DNA of 64,000 nucleotides, from contig NC_090983.1 of the NCBI RefSeq assembly GCF_041146395.1, positions 61,821,501 through 61,885,500 of the forward strand, given 5' to 3'. This DNA is from Eulemur rufifrons (Eukaryota > Chordata > Mammalia > Primates > Lemuridae). This document shows, one piece after another, positions 1-13,107 of this stretch. The notes under the pieces are model-generated. The model worked only from the letters and a program-made list of their open reading frames with translations, was not told where the DNA came from and made no database searches. Each line of letters starts with the position of its first letter. The first letter of the stretch is position 1. The position numbers and the translations under genes are program-made.

Positions 1-1657
1 AGAAAACTGAAGCTAAATAAAATCCTTCTTTAGGGCTGGCACACGTTGTCTTAAAATAGACTGAATTCATTTGTTATCTATATAACATTTTTATATGCTT
101 CCCATTACTCACTTTTTTGCCATTAGGAAAGCACTGAATCTTTAAAGAGAAACTTCCTACAGCTAAAAAAGACATTAAGGGGGAAAATGCTGGGAGCCAT
201 AGTGACAGGTACAACTAAGCTTGTATCCTTCGGTTCCCTGGAAACCAGTCAAACACTATCTCATCTTGCAATGGTTGTGTCTGATCCTCTGCTTCAGACA
301 TCTTCCTAATAATGGCAACTGCAGAGGTGACTCTCTGCAAATAAGGGCTTGCAGCCACTGGACATCCATCACATTTCTCCAGAGCAACATTAGACCACCC
401 TAATGGGTACTCCTGTCTTCATTATGATATTAATTCTCTAAATTTCCGAAGTGATTTCATTTGTAATATGACAAAGGCTGGCTGCTCAGGAGACAAACTG
501 TTTTCATCCCCCTCCTGCATGCTCACAAAGGCTTGCTCTCTTTAGTCTTTGGGGGAAAAGGAATTTGATAGCATCAGATCTCTTGTGATACACAAGGCTG
601 GCTAACAGCTACACCACCTGCCAGCACTTCATGCCTGGCCATCCAGCCTGAAGCTTTCTAAAGCGGTGGTTGATGAGTGGAACATGGATGTTGGTTTGGA
701 AAGAAACTACGTGGAGAGAGAACAGCGGCAGCATAAAAAACTCGGCATGGAAGCTGAGTGGGATTTGAGGGTAACAGTGGGGTCAGAGAGAGGCTAGAAA
801 CAGAATCAATTGCAATAGGGCTGGTTTGGTAGATGCTATCTAACATCGTGATTTTCCACCCTTGTATATTGTCGTCTTTGTTGTAGCTACAAATTCCAGG
901 GCTGCCAACTGTATACAACTTCCAAAATAGGGCAATTCATTTTCCTTTCAATATACTAACCTCTATGGACTTTAATTTGATCTACCCACATCAAAATTAG
1001 TTTATCTTCTACAATGCCTACTAGATATAAAACTTATACTCACAAAAGAAAATCCTGTCTTGATCAACATTGAGGATTTTTCACTAACTACTTACCATTG
1101 TTTCTAACAGAATTAGGCATCATGATAGAATGAATTGAGTGACAAAATGCTAAATTTTTTAGAAGTCCAGCATTGCTCAAAATACTAGCGTGGATTAAAT
1201 TTTTCTCTGCTTTCCCCTTCCCTGCTTTCTGGCAGCCTCTTGCTCTTGCTTTAACTGCTAACACCTATTTTGTTTAAAAAAAATTCTTGTTAGGAAAGTC
1301 TAAATAAATGTTCTTATTTTTTAATAAGGTATAGCCTAATCAGTAAATCATTATTATTTAAAAACCCAGTATCCTAATTAGAAGTAGCCCAGTTTAGTGG
1401 TAAACATTGGCAAAAGCTAAATTTTATTCTATTAGCAAATTATATAATCTTATGAAAGAAATTACCTGGGTTCTGTTTCTTCAGTTTTAAATGAAGGAGT
1501 TAGATTGTAGACTCCAAGTTTTACTATTTTTTATTATTTTATGTTTACATTAATACTTTAAATATTATTTTATATTATATCTGAATTTTTGTCTATGCTA
1601 AAACTGATGTCCATGCAGGATGCATTTAGGCCATATCTCCTTCTTACAAATTTTAAT
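1..1657. other. Unique AT-rich noncoding sequence
   Basis: No gene, RNA gene or confident repeat seen. The short open frames here (up to 86 codons) have random-looking composition, no domain, and no splice-framed continuation that I can recognise. Confidence 0.6.
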
Positions 1658-1826
1658 TGAATATTCATATGTGTATATATATGTATATATTTTTTAGAGA
1701 CAGGCTTTTACTATGCTGCCCAGGCTGATCTCAAACTCCTGGCCCCAAGCAATCCTACTGCAACAGCCTCCCAAAATGCTGGGATTGCCCACATGAGCCA
1801 CCTTGCCTGGCCCTGAATATTCATAT
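1658..1826 (-). mobile_element. Alu left monomer (FLAM-like SINE) with target-site duplication
   Basis: The reverse complement begins ggccaggcaaggtggctcat and runs through the Alu left-arm landmarks (a cccagcattttgggaggc block, then ggagtttgagatcagcctgggc) to an A-rich end at about 1671-1695. There is no second arm. A perfect 13-bp direct repeat, tgaatattcatat, flanks it at 1658-1670 and 1814-1826, so this is a complete monomer insertion and not a fragment of a dimer. The tail has evolved into TATATACA-type repeats, which suggests an old insertion. This fits the free left Alu monomer families that predate dimeric Alu. Confidence 0.85.
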
Positions 1827-4009
1827 CATTGACCTAAAATTTCAGGATAGTTGCTACAGTTCATATCTCTAGGCCATTATCAGATTTAGAAAAAAAAATT
1901 TATAGCCTTTATACCATTTGATTTCTTTTAGATTTTATTATAAATGGAATAGAATCAGATCCATCACATGTGTTGCTATTAGAAATATCAAAATAAAGAT
2001 GTATAGATTTTTAATAAAATAAAGCAATTATTTGGGAGTGGTAATTTTTGCTCCTTTCCCCAAACAAGTTGTTCAAAAGAAAGTTCTTTGGAGCAAGAGA
2101 ACATTGCTGGATATTTCATCTCTCATCCATTCTATTTTTCAATTGAAGATATCCTCCTGTTGGTTTTTTTTTTTTTTTGCTTTCTTATTAAAAATATGTT
2201 CAAAATTAAGCTTTGTTTATTTAGTCTAAAACTTCTGTAAATGTTACACTTTTTCCCTTTAGAAACTAAGAAATTACTTTTTGCTGACAATTCACTTTCT
2301 AGAATAAATCATATCTTAAGTTGTGATATTTTGCTTCTCAAAATTTCCAGAGAACAAAGGGTAGGCACTAAAAACTTTTAGCATGAATCCTATGAATATT
2401 TGCAAAATCTATTCCCAAATTAGCAATATCTGATTTCAGATGTTTCTTCCATACAAGTGCCAGGCACTTCTGGCTTCACTGCTTCTAGAAATATCATAGA
2501 ATCTTGTTCCTTCCCTAGGTTCTTCTACAGCGCTAGAGTCCAGGCTCTCCTGCTGTGACTGTAGCATGGAGCCTGGTGGTGTGATATGTCAAGGAGGACA
2601 CGTTATAGAGGTTCCCAATACCACGCGAGGGTTTTCACTGTGGGGAATGTATGTCTTCTTTGGGCTCTAAGTTGGAACAAAAGAGTTGAGTTATATTTGT
2701 TCACTAGTCAAAAATTTTCTTGAGAGCCTACTGTGTGCAAGTTAGCCCCTCCCTTCCAAATGTCCTCCTGAGAACTTAACATGTTTCACTTTCTTCACAT
2801 AATTGGGATCATGCAGGTTCCTAGCATCTACCTAAGACATAGGATCTTTGTTGTTGGATAAGTTGGAAATGGATGATATTTTACTGCAATATAAATAATA
2901 AATGAGTAGAGGATTATCAGGCTCCTGCCATCTTACTGAAACTTGAAATTAAACCTAAGCTCCTTGAGTTTAGGTGTCAGTTCTTATTTGTATTTTGATT
3001 ATCTATTCTTAGTATGGAATAGGTACTTAATATATGTCTATCAAACTTAACTAAACCTATACCAAGATCCACAACTGATACATTTCCATTAATTTACAAT
3101 ATAGAAATTCCAACCCATGATTTGAACAATTTGTGACATTAATGTGGACATTGCAAAGAGTAATAACATGCTATTATCTTGGCAATAATATATAAATAGC
3201 ATATTTTAATAAAATCTTATGTGGTGTTAGAAATTTTTAATGATCAATAATTTCATTTTAGGCACAAGAGAAACACATGTCTAATTATTTTATGTTACTC
3301 CTGAAAAGCAAATCAGTTTAAAATGCTATTAACAATTATTTCTCCATTGCTCTTTTCACAACTGACTGTCAACTAGTATATTTTAACATATTAATTCATA
3401 GAAATGTTTTTCACTTAAAAATAAGATGAGCAAAAAAATCCCCAACGAATATTCTTGCAATAGTAAAATGGTATAATAACCATACACAAGGCTGGGCATC
3501 AGAATGGACTTATGAGTCCAGTGATTCTGCATAAATTCAGTCAGTTGGCAGATGTTTGGGTTCCTCTTTCCCATAGTTGCCATCTGCAGAGATCCAAAGG
3601 AGGCTTTAGACTTTACTCTTATGAGTGTTGTTCCTTGGAAATCAACTTTCCAATCCGGCAGGCCCCACTTTTTAAATGCCTTTTTAAAGCATTTGTGAAG
3701 GACCTACACAATCTAGCACTTCATAATCACAAACTGGGACTCAGGATGTTTGGCACAAAGAGGTACAGCCATGTTGATATGGAGAAAATTAGCCTTCCTG
3801 TTGGAACATGATTTCCCATTCCTGTAGCTAAGAACCAAGGGGGTGGACGTAGAGGGGGAGAATAGTGAATGCACTAAGAAAATGTTGAACTCCTCATAGT
3901 CACTGGGTGTTAGCCCATAATATGGGAAATAACAAGTTTCTATAGTAGTTTTTAAATTTTTTAATTCACTAGTACATTGTACTGTAGACAATGTAAAAGT
4001 ATTAGTTTA
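1827..4009. other. Unique AT-rich noncoding sequence
   Basis: No gene recognised. A T-run lies at about 2165-2180. A short piece near 2705-2745 (cttgagagcctactgtgtgc) resembles the L2 'tattgagcacctactatgtgcc' region, too short to call. Confidence 0.5.
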
Positions 4010-4140
4010 AAAATTAGGTACCTTGGGTTCAGGTTCCAGCTTGGCCAGTAAATAGCTCTTTGTTCTTGGAAACATTTAATCCCTCAGAGCTTTAGTTTTC
4101 TTATTGTCTAAAAGAGGGACTTGATGACAATAATCTCTCA
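4010..4140 (+). repeat. MIR-family SINE fragment
   Basis: The order of landmarks matches MIR: an imperfect gggttcaggttccagcttgg, a degenerate 'tgtgtgaccttgggcaag' region, then ccctcagagctttagttttc and a 'taaaatgaggg'-like segment, ending in a MIR3-type tail (atctctcagatctctttaga). It is heavily diverged, as expected for a mammal-wide SINE. Confidence 0.55.
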
Positions 4141-4679
4141 GATCTCTTTAGAATTCTAAAATAATTGCTATTTAAAAAAACACAAATTATGCCTCCTTAC
4201 TCATTTACAATTATTGCTTACTTTTTTTTTTTTTTTGGAAGTAGGCAGAATGTTCATTTATTCTGTTAAAAAAATACTTGAAAAAGAAACATGGTTCTTT
4301 TTGACATGAACACTCCATTGATTGTTAGTCCTTGTTGTTGATCTTTAAAGTAACCTTGGGTTTTTTGGTAAGAGAGTTTTCCAGAAGTAGTTTTTCTCAA
4401 TAGACATTTTCCTCCAGAGTAGCAAAATTCTATTATCATTGTTTCAGTGATAAGAGAAGCATCCAGTTGCAATAGTGAAAGAAGAGTTTGAAAATTACTG
4501 ATTTATTTTCCACTTGGCTTAAAAAACCAAATGTAAAAAACACTGACAGAATTAAGTAGAAAACCACCAGCAATTTTCTTCTGTTTTCAGCTTAGGAAAT
4601 CAAAAGAGCGCAGTAGAGGTAGAAGCTCTTACCCTTGTAAAGATGGGGCTTCCTTTAAGAGGAGACCTGTATAGAAAGC

Positions 4680-4995
4680 TCTTCCCCCCAATATCTGCAT
4701 TGTTCATTCTGTCACTTTATTCAGGTGCCTGCTAACATATCACCTTGTCAGAGAAAATTTTTCCTGATAACCGGTTGAAAATATCATACTCCGTCACACT
4801 CTATCTCCTTCCTCTGCTTTAATTTTCTTTACATAATATTTATCACCACTTGAAATGTATTTATTTATTGCCAATGTTCCCTCCTGTCCCCAGCATGAAT
4901 GGAAGCTGCATGATGAAGCTGCTGTGTCTCCAGGGCCCAGGACAGTAACCTGGCATACAGAAGTTGCTCAATAAACGTCAAATGAATGAATGTTT
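4680..4995 (+). repeat. LINE-2 3' end
   Basis: The 3' terminus is well preserved: ggacagtaacctggcatac, then gctcaataaacgtcaaatgaatgaatg, matching the L2 ending 'gtgcctggcacatagtaggtgctcaataaatgtttgttgaatgaatg'. Upstream, ttttcctgataaccggttg and atttatcaccacttgaaatg follow the L2 3'UTR order. Ancient and inactive. Confidence 0.8.
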
Positions 4996-6034
4996 GTGAA
5001 TATTTAGTGCTAAGCAGAATACGTCAAGCTCATGGAATAGACCCAGTATGGAATAAGGTATATTTCTTGCATCAGGGGAAGCCCAGTCTGTGGGCTAGGG
5101 CTTGCCAACTCTGATACTTATAGGACTAAGAAGTTAATTGTAAATATGTGGGTAAAAACAATAGGGAGAAGTAAAAATTGTTGTGAACTGGAAAATCTAT
5201 CCATATCTAAAAGAGTTCACAAATTTCTAATGCTGTTGGAGCCAAAACAAACATATACTTGGCTCATGGGGGCCACATGCTTATAATGTGTGCAAGGTAA
5301 CCTTTGTAGAACAGTGTAAGTAGGAATGAATGACCTCGCTCTATTATGAAAGAGGCAGAATGTAAATGAAAATAAATAAAAACCTAAAACGAAAACCACC
5401 TGAAAATTTGAATAGCTATTGATGTAGAAGGTCACCAAGAAACATAACTTGAACCCCTGGATATTGAGCATGATAGTGACATCAGGTTGTTTATCAATAA
5501 TTAACTTGATATTTGCTGGAGAACAATGTTTGGTGTGATTCTGAGTATTCACTATAAATCAATATTTCCCAAGCTATACATCCCTTGCTTTGAGAAAACA
5601 GCTCCTTTGTCTGCAATTGGATTCCTTTCAGAAAATGAGATCATTACAGAAATCATATTTTTGACATTTTTTAAGGCAAACATGACAAACTTGCAAATTC
5701 TAATTGCTGTCCAGTCTGTCATTGCATAGCACTATTTACGGCTTTTTATGCTTGCAAGAACTGTTTACCAAGAGTGCCTCATTGAAAATAAAACGTGCAG
5801 GTATAGAGATTGAAATTACAGAAAATGTTTTGTTTGACGGGACCCGCTTCATTCTAGAAAACTGAACTGACTTCAGGGCGCTTACCACAATTGTTTCAAG
5901 CCACACGTAAGGTACTTTAAAACCTGAGTTTTCTTCTGTGTGTTTATAATTGCTTCAACTTCAGCTCACCAAGTAATAGTTGTTCAAATATCTAGTTTTC
6001 CCGATCCCAATATATAAAGAGGCCACTAATGTTT
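4996..6034. other. Unique noncoding sequence
   Basis: No gene or confident repeat. The 111-codon antisense open frame (5217-5552) is hydrophobic and low in complexity, with no recognisable motif. I regard it as chance. Confidence 0.5.
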
Positions 6035-6210
6035 CAATTTAATTCAGTAGATATTTATTGAAAGCCTCTTCTGTTCTGGACTTTGTGCTTGGCTTTTGCT
6101 GCCAAGAGGCGTGCAGTCTCTAGAGGGTGCGATGGCTGTGAGCATATTACATGCACAATAGCACAAAGGACCACCAAGCAAGACACGTCAGTGGGAACAT
6201 CACATTTGGC
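6035..6210 (-). repeat. LINE-2 fragment, antisense
   Basis: The + strand reads ttcagtagatatttattgaa, then a degenerate 'gtgccaggcactgtgct' and a 'gagctcacagtctagtaggg'-like stretch. That is the antisense order of an L2 internal region. Diverged. Confidence 0.5.
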
Positions 6211-9064
6211 CAAACTGTAGACTTTTTCTCTTGGATGTGTATAGTGATACATAATTATGTTTTATTTCTCATTTTTTAATTTAAAAAAAATTCTAGATTT
6301 TTAATAGCATATGCATCCTAAATTCCAATTTAAATATTGACAAGAAATGGAGCAGCCAAAGATATAAGAGATTCTCTATCTGGATGTGCTAACCAGAAAT
6401 GATAGGTTTTGTAGTATTCTTCAGGCTTTATTTGTCTGTGAGGAAAAGTAAATTCCAGGGGTAGCTTAGTTCCCTAGAGTTCAAACCTGGAAACTATTAA
6501 CAGAAGTGCTGATCTTAGCTGTCCTGGGGGTAAAGGGAAAAGGTGTTTCTCTGGCTCTAAATATAGGTTTAGGGAGCTCCCATCAAATGGTGATGTTCTA
6601 CAGGAGAAAAGACAGGCAGTAGATATCTGGGGAAGAAAAACGAAGGTTGGGGAAGCCATTTGTGAGTGGTACATGTGTTCCATTATGCACAACTGTGCAC
6701 GTGACAAGGATATCTGTAGTTAAAGTGAACAACCATGATTGCCAAACTAAGCACACACTTCCCTCTCAACACAATTGAAGCAGAGCTCCTAATGCATCCA
6801 TGATTGTGAGCCAGCTGATATACCTGAAATGCTGTCAGTGGGAAATATGAATGTACATGAAGCTCTTAAATTCAGTGTTTGAGGTGGGTGGAACGAGCTA
6901 CTCACCTTCCCCCTCCCCTCCTCCTTGCTTCTCCTTTTCTTTTCTTATCCCTCTTCCCTTTGTGAATTTATGATTCAGAAATTATTCACACTGATTTCAA
7001 GCTCTGTCATTTCTTCGTGGGTGTTTTATGCCTGTTCTTGGATTTTCATCTTGTCATTGGGTCTAGATGTGGTAGTATATCATTACATTAAAATACTTTA
7101 CTGTGTTGAATCTGTCAGTTTGGTTAACTCCACTGTGGTAGGAGCCAAACTAAATTCTGAAATGATCCACTAGGTCTTTTCTGCAAACATTAAAAAGAGA
7201 AAAAAAAAATTAGTTCTATAAAGTGAACAAATGCTACATTAAAAACAAAGAGATGCATGGTTTGACATTGACGGCTCTAATTATGATTTTGTTTATATTG
7301 CTTGGATATTAGCTTTGGGGTACTTCTGCAGGCAGTGATGTAAATGGAGATTATGTATTGCTTGATTAATGTTTCTTATCTTTCTTATCTTTTTTTCTGG
7401 TTAGGTATCTTGCTTGTTTTATTCTCCAATTCATGAATATAACTTGTTCCATGTGATTATAATATATATGTAAGGGTTATTTAGTCTTTCTTTGTGTGCA
7501 ATCTTCAGAACTATGTAAGAAAAGGGTAATTATGTCATCCTAGACATATAGCCTTAGAAAGAACATTGAACACATGCTTTCTGTATTACTTCTCTCTCTT
7601 TTTCTTTCTTCCTCATTCTCCCACCCCATCTCTTTCTCTTTCTTATTTTCTCTCCTCCACCCTCCCAAATCTGCATGTGCTTGTCTTGAGATAACTGACT
7701 TTTTCTATGAGAGCAAGATGATGACTAACCAGCTCACAACTATTTATATTTAACTATGTGTCTTTAGTATTGAATGGAAAGAGGTTCCTTTAGTAGCTTA
7801 GTAAGGTAGTTTGCATGATACAGGTTGTTATTAGAATTGCCATATTAATATATGTCACCAACACCCTGTCACTTGAATACATTTCGGGACAATATCAAAG
7901 TAAATAATATAAATCTGAATTCTGGGCAAAATTATTCAAACAGTTTATCTCCAAACTCTATTATTTTATAAGATTGAAATCCTTGAGGTTTAAAATGACA
8001 GGTTCATTGTCAAGTGCAATGTACTTTTTGTTCTAAAGAGACAAAAACCTTTGTGTGTTTTTAATCTTCATGGAAACTCTACTTGTGTTCCATAGGCAGC
8101 ACTACCCCTACTACTACCTTAAGTCCTGTGGTGCTCTCCATCTTGATGGAATAGGAAAAAGTTTGATGAAACAAGTGGAATGGAAAGTTTTTTTGTCTGT
8201 TTGTTTAAAGTAACCAGACGCTTATTTTTCTCTCTCTCTCTCTTTAATTTTTATAGCTTCAACTTGGTGGGTCTTTTGAAATCACACCTGGGAGCTTGTG
8301 TGTTTAAAAATAATGTCTAAAAACTATTGAGAATGGTGTCCTGAGTAAATGGTCACTTGTGACAAGTTTGAATTTGCTCTCTGTGTTTGAAAAGATGCTG
8401 TTGCTCACCTGGGAGCTTTACCACTGGCAGGTTACGAGCAATCCTTTCCATAGAATGGCATCATCCCATGACAATTCAGAAAGAGAGGCTGCATTTCCAA
8501 GATTTACCTTCTAGGATTATATGGGTTTTTGAACCTCCAAGAGTGTAAGGTTATAAAGTATCACCTGGAAGTGGGCAGCTTCAGAGAGAAAAATACACAT
8601 CAATATTCTTAGTTACCCCTACCCAAAACAGAATCTATGAATATAAATTACAATGAAATATGTGCAAGAAACTCTAAATTATCTGTGTTAATGCAGGGGT
8701 GCATCTGTTGAAAGTCATTTATATTAAACTTAGATGACATTCTGTCAACTAGCAATGGGTGGGGTGTATCAGATTTATTGTTTAAATTATGTTGCATCTA
8801 GGCTAATCACAGAATTTCAGTAATTTACATTTCCTGCAAAAGTACTAATGAGGGGGAAAAGGCCCAGAGGTGTATTAGATGGCAAATGGAAGCTTCTCTG
8901 ATAGCAATCACTTTTAACAGATAAGCCACAAAGCAGGTAATTTATACTTGGGTGATCTGTAGATTATTAGAAATGACTGTAGGTGTATGTGCTTAGCATC
9001 CTTACTTGCATGCACACTGCTATCATGTTGACTTCTGAAAAGGAATGTCAACAGAGGTAGGATG
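6211..9064. other. Unique noncoding sequence with pyrimidine-rich patches
   Basis: No gene recognised. Pyrimidine-rich tracts lie at about 6906-6955 and 7590-7668, and a (TC)n run at 8229-8244. The rest is unassigned AT-rich sequence. Confidence 0.5.
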
Positions 9065-9220
9065 TTGAGATAAGAGCATGTTATCTGGTTCCAAAGGACT
9101 TAGATTTGAACCTCATCTCTGATCTTTATAGGTTTTTTAAATTTTAAACAAGGCTTCAAAATCTATGAGTATCAGTTTCTCTATCCATGATTTGGAACAA
9201 TATACCTACTTTTCTTATCT
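9065..9220 (+). repeat. MIR-family SINE fragment
   Basis: The order gttatctggttccaaaggac, gatttgaacctcatctctg, a degenerate core, then atgagtatcagtttctctat matches the MIR consensus sequence of landmarks ('ggttcgaatcccagctctg', 'cctcagtttcctcatctg'). Diverged. Confidence 0.55.
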
Positions 9221-12200
9221 AATGTATTTTGTATCATAAAGTTAGAAAATATAGTTACAAAGATGGGTCAGACACAATTTGGGGCCACAAATACATCAGC
9301 AGGTGGGCAGGGAATAGACAAGTAAACAAGCAATTTCACCAGTGCAGGAAGAGTTAAAAGAGAATTTATATTGAGTATCTCTATCACCTGCTTTGAAATA
9401 ATTTATATATATATCTCTTTCTTACTGAATGATGAAATCCTTGAAGTCAGGAATCGTGTATAATTCACTTTAGAATCAATAAAAACTTAGGCGTAGACCA
9501 TAACAGAAGCACAAAGCATTTTTGTAGAATGAATGATTCTTAAGGCACCCTGGTTAGGTACATGTTGTAGCCTAAGATAGTAAAAGCTAGTTGTAGAAAC
9601 AAGTACTGTGTGTGTACTGCTGGGTCAACACCAACCTTACAAGTAGGCAAAGGACGTTGTTATGTGCTTGATTAAATGAGATAATAATTTCAATATATTT
9701 AACATAGCATCTGGCATAGGCTCACTAAACAGAATTATTATATATAAATGATGTAGGAGCCATCAAAGCACCTACCCACCCAAAATATCACTCCCAGTAG
9801 CCTGTCTTATTTATTGGTTGGTTGAAATTCCCACCATTAGACATTCACTCTGATAACTAAGAAAATCTAACCCTTGAAAATCTAACCCTTCCTTGAAATG
9901 TTGGTGTTCCTGGGGAAAGACAAAACTTTTAAAATCTGGTTAATCCCTAACACATTAGTGTGAATTAATTTTTGATATTAGCAAATCTAATATCACAACC
10001 CAGATAGATAGTATGACAAGTAGGAGGAAAACTTGACAAGAAACGAAGGAGGGAAAGGTCTATAGCCTGGAGACCTATTGGTGAGAAGTGGATGTATTAG
10101 GGTGGACTCTGCTGTGACCCTGGTGTTCTCTTTTCATCCAGGAGCAACATGATGCCAGCCCTTGGGAAAGTTTTCCTGAAAAGTAGTGAGAGGAGCCTGA
10201 ATGCAATCTTCACTTGGCTGTGGGCTAGTCTTGACTGTTTCTGTAAATCTGCCAACAAGGTAGAGAGAGGGTAGAGAAGCTTCATGTGTTGAACTTCCTC
10301 ACCATAAGAAATGAGAAATAAGTTTAAGGATACATCCAACTGGGAGTGTTGATAGGCATTCAAATGGTCACAACTGTACATTTCCTTCCCTGCTCCCAAG
10401 TTACCAGGAGAAAACATCAGCTAGTGAATAGGACGAGCTGGTACAGTGCAGGAAGCAAATAATAACAGCTCTGCAAACCACTTTCATGACCCATTTCCCT
10501 TCCAACTCGAGTTTCACTCATTTAGGTATTCTTGTGGAGGAAGAGCTGTCAGGCTAAGTTGCACAAGAGAAATTCCAAAAGAGAAATATCAGTGTGCACC
10601 CTAATATCAAATGGGAGTCAAATACTGGGCATGAAGATTGCTAAGCAAGTGTAAGGAACTCCAAAGGCCACAGGTGGAGATAAGTGCTGCACTTTGCATA
10701 TAAGACTTAGCGGTTTGTGATTTTTTTCACTATTAGAGAATAATTCATTTTATTAATGTGTTTGCAGCAGATACATGAATGGTGCAAATTACATATTATA
10801 ATTTGCCATGGAGATCTTACTGTCTCAATTAAGTGTCATTTAGTTAGCACATTCTGCAGTGAGCTATCCTTCGAAGGCCTGGTGGTATTTCATGGTACAC
10901 CAGTCAATAACTTGCGTCCCCAGCCTAACTGCCAAAGGGATATATCCTGACTCCTAGCCAGAGGTTGGCCTTGGAAAATATAAAGTTATGTTTGTTAAAT
11001 GCAAGCCTCATGATCTCTGGATAACGTTAGCAATAATCTTCCTGCCCATTGCACAAATTCCTTCCTGTAAATGCCAGTGATCATGGTGTAGACAAGCATG
11101 GGCTCCAATCCCATGATTTTACTTGAAAACTAAACTTCCTGTCAGCTTCTAAAGGCTCCCTCTTTGTTTTAATGTTAGCATTTTGTTAAAGTAAGTGAAA
11201 TTAGAAGTAGAAATAAATCAGTTTAATCACACATGAAGCATGATTTTTCATGAGTTACTTCACTCATTTTTATATGAAACAATGGAAAAATGAACTTGTA
11301 AATTTGCAGCCAGGTTGGAACTTCTAAAAATATTTAATTTTATTTTAAACACTTGTCTGTTACTTAGAAATGAATGTTTCTTATATTACTCTGCTCTGAG
11401 TCTAGAGTTGAATGATGAATGTTCTCTAACATTGTTTATTATAAGAAAAAAAGATTCCTATTGTGCTTGAGTATACATATGAATAGATACACATTTTATA
11501 GCTTTTGAAATTCAAGTGGGAATGTACCTAAGTAATCTTTCAACATGGTATATCAATGTAAGAAAGGTATGAAGGTATGGATTTCATATGAGTACATGTA
11601 TTTTTATTGTGAGAAAATAAAATAATTGCTAAGGGTAAGTTTCCCAATATTTACAGAGCTCACCACATATCTGATTCTTAAAAAATAAAGCCTGAATGAG
11701 AGAAGAGTTCCCTGTCACAGGTGACAAAAGAATCTGTTAAATTTTGAGTTATTTTGAAATTCTCATTGGATTTTCTATTATTCTGACAAGTGGTTCCAGC
11801 TAACAACTATGCTCATTTGCCAGTTTTGAATCTTACCTTAAGAAGAGAGTAAACATGTATTCAATTAACAACGTAAACCTTTCAAAGAAAAACTTTGCAT
11901 TTAATTTGTTTGCTCAACCAAAAAAATGTTTCAGGGCTGTTGCATAAGGTTGCACAGGTTGTGGATTGCACAAACTTTACTGGTTAAAGGGCTGAATGGA
12001 AGTCTAAACCTAGCCTGTTCTCCACCACCTTTTATAATTCTCACAAAAGTATCACATAGATACTCTAGAATTTTAATCCAATTTTAGGTTTTAGTTTTAC
12101 AGTTAGCTTTCTGAAACTCTATATATAGTCCAATTAGAGCAAAATTTTAAAGAATCGACCAGCAGAATGAATTTGATGAATTTGACTGATGTTGCTTCTG

Positions 12201-12612
12201 TTTTGTTGAGTGCATTGACTTAAATTATGTTTTTGTCATAAGGGAAAAACTTCTGTCCAGAAAAATTTAGCTAGAATTAAGAGGTTTCATTTTTATTCTT
12301 CACACACTATGCCAAATAAAAGTCGAATAATCTCATTTGGAGGACACTTTTGCCTATCTAAAAAATCAGGGTTTGTTAACAGATAATTATAACAATTTTT
12401 ATTGCTCATATAACTTTATAGTTAAAGAAGCTGTAGCTATAGTTTTTAATCAAAATACATGCTAAATTTTGTGAATATTCACATTTTTTTACATCTTCAA
12501 TTGTCATTAAAAATACAAGTTGGATGAACAATATCACAGATTATGACTGAGTTGAGTTCTGAGATTTGATTAACATTGCATTTATATTTATTTTAAAAAT
12601 AAGTATCCCTTT
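9221..12612. other. Unique noncoding sequence
   Basis: No gene recognised. The antisense 106-codon frame at 10097-10417 has no domain. A 15-bp perfect tandem duplication lies at 9861-9890. The stretch from about 10440 to 11300 is unique and less AT-biased, but I see no specific element. Confidence 0.5.
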
Positions 12613-12742
12613 GAGCCCAGCAAGGTGCCAAGTGCCTGTAGTTCCAGCTACTTGGGGGGATCACTTGAGCCTAGGAGTTCAAGGCTACATTGCACTCTAG
12701 CCACTCTAGCCTGGGTAACATAATGAGACCCCATCTCCATGA
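12613..12742 (+). mobile_element. Alu right monomer (FRAM-like SINE)
   Basis: The sequence runs gagcccagcaaggtgccaag, gcctgtagttccagctactt, gatcacttgagcctaggagtt, gcactctagcc, ctgggtaacataatgagacc. These are the Alu right-arm landmarks in order, with no left arm in front. It is followed by an A/T-rich remnant of a tail. No clear target-site duplication was found, so a deleted dimeric Alu cannot be excluded. Confidence 0.7.
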
Positions 12743-13107
12743 ATAAAATATATTATTTGCCCCAAGAGAAATTGAGGATATATACACATACCCAAATGAT
12801 ACAAAGGGAGGAATTAGATGTCAGGGTGCAGAGTAGTCACTTTTAGTGAAGGAAAAACTTTAGGGAAGGAAAAAACTCAAATGATTCAGAAAACCAGTTA
12901 ATGTATTCAAACTATTAAGCCTGCAATACAGGAAAGCTGGGCTCTTCTCAGTTTCCTAGAAACATGGGACATTTTCCACTCCACATCTTTGTGCAACACA
13001 CTAGTCACAACTGAATTTGATCCTGAGAAAGAATGTGTGGTTCCTTCTTTTAGTTTCAGTTTTTGATGCAGCTGGAAAGACTATATTGATTCTTATGCTC
13101 ATAGTAG
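12743..13107. other. Unique noncoding sequence
   Basis: Nothing recognised in this stretch. Confidence 0.5.

Noticed and set aside
5217..5552. 111-codon antisense open frame with hydrophobic stretches
   Set aside because: The hydrophobicity reflects T-rich DNA. No conserved motif or gene context.
9861..9890. Interstitial telomere repeat
   Set aside because: Only one hexamer-like core per 15-bp unit and two units. Better described as a simple tandem duplication.
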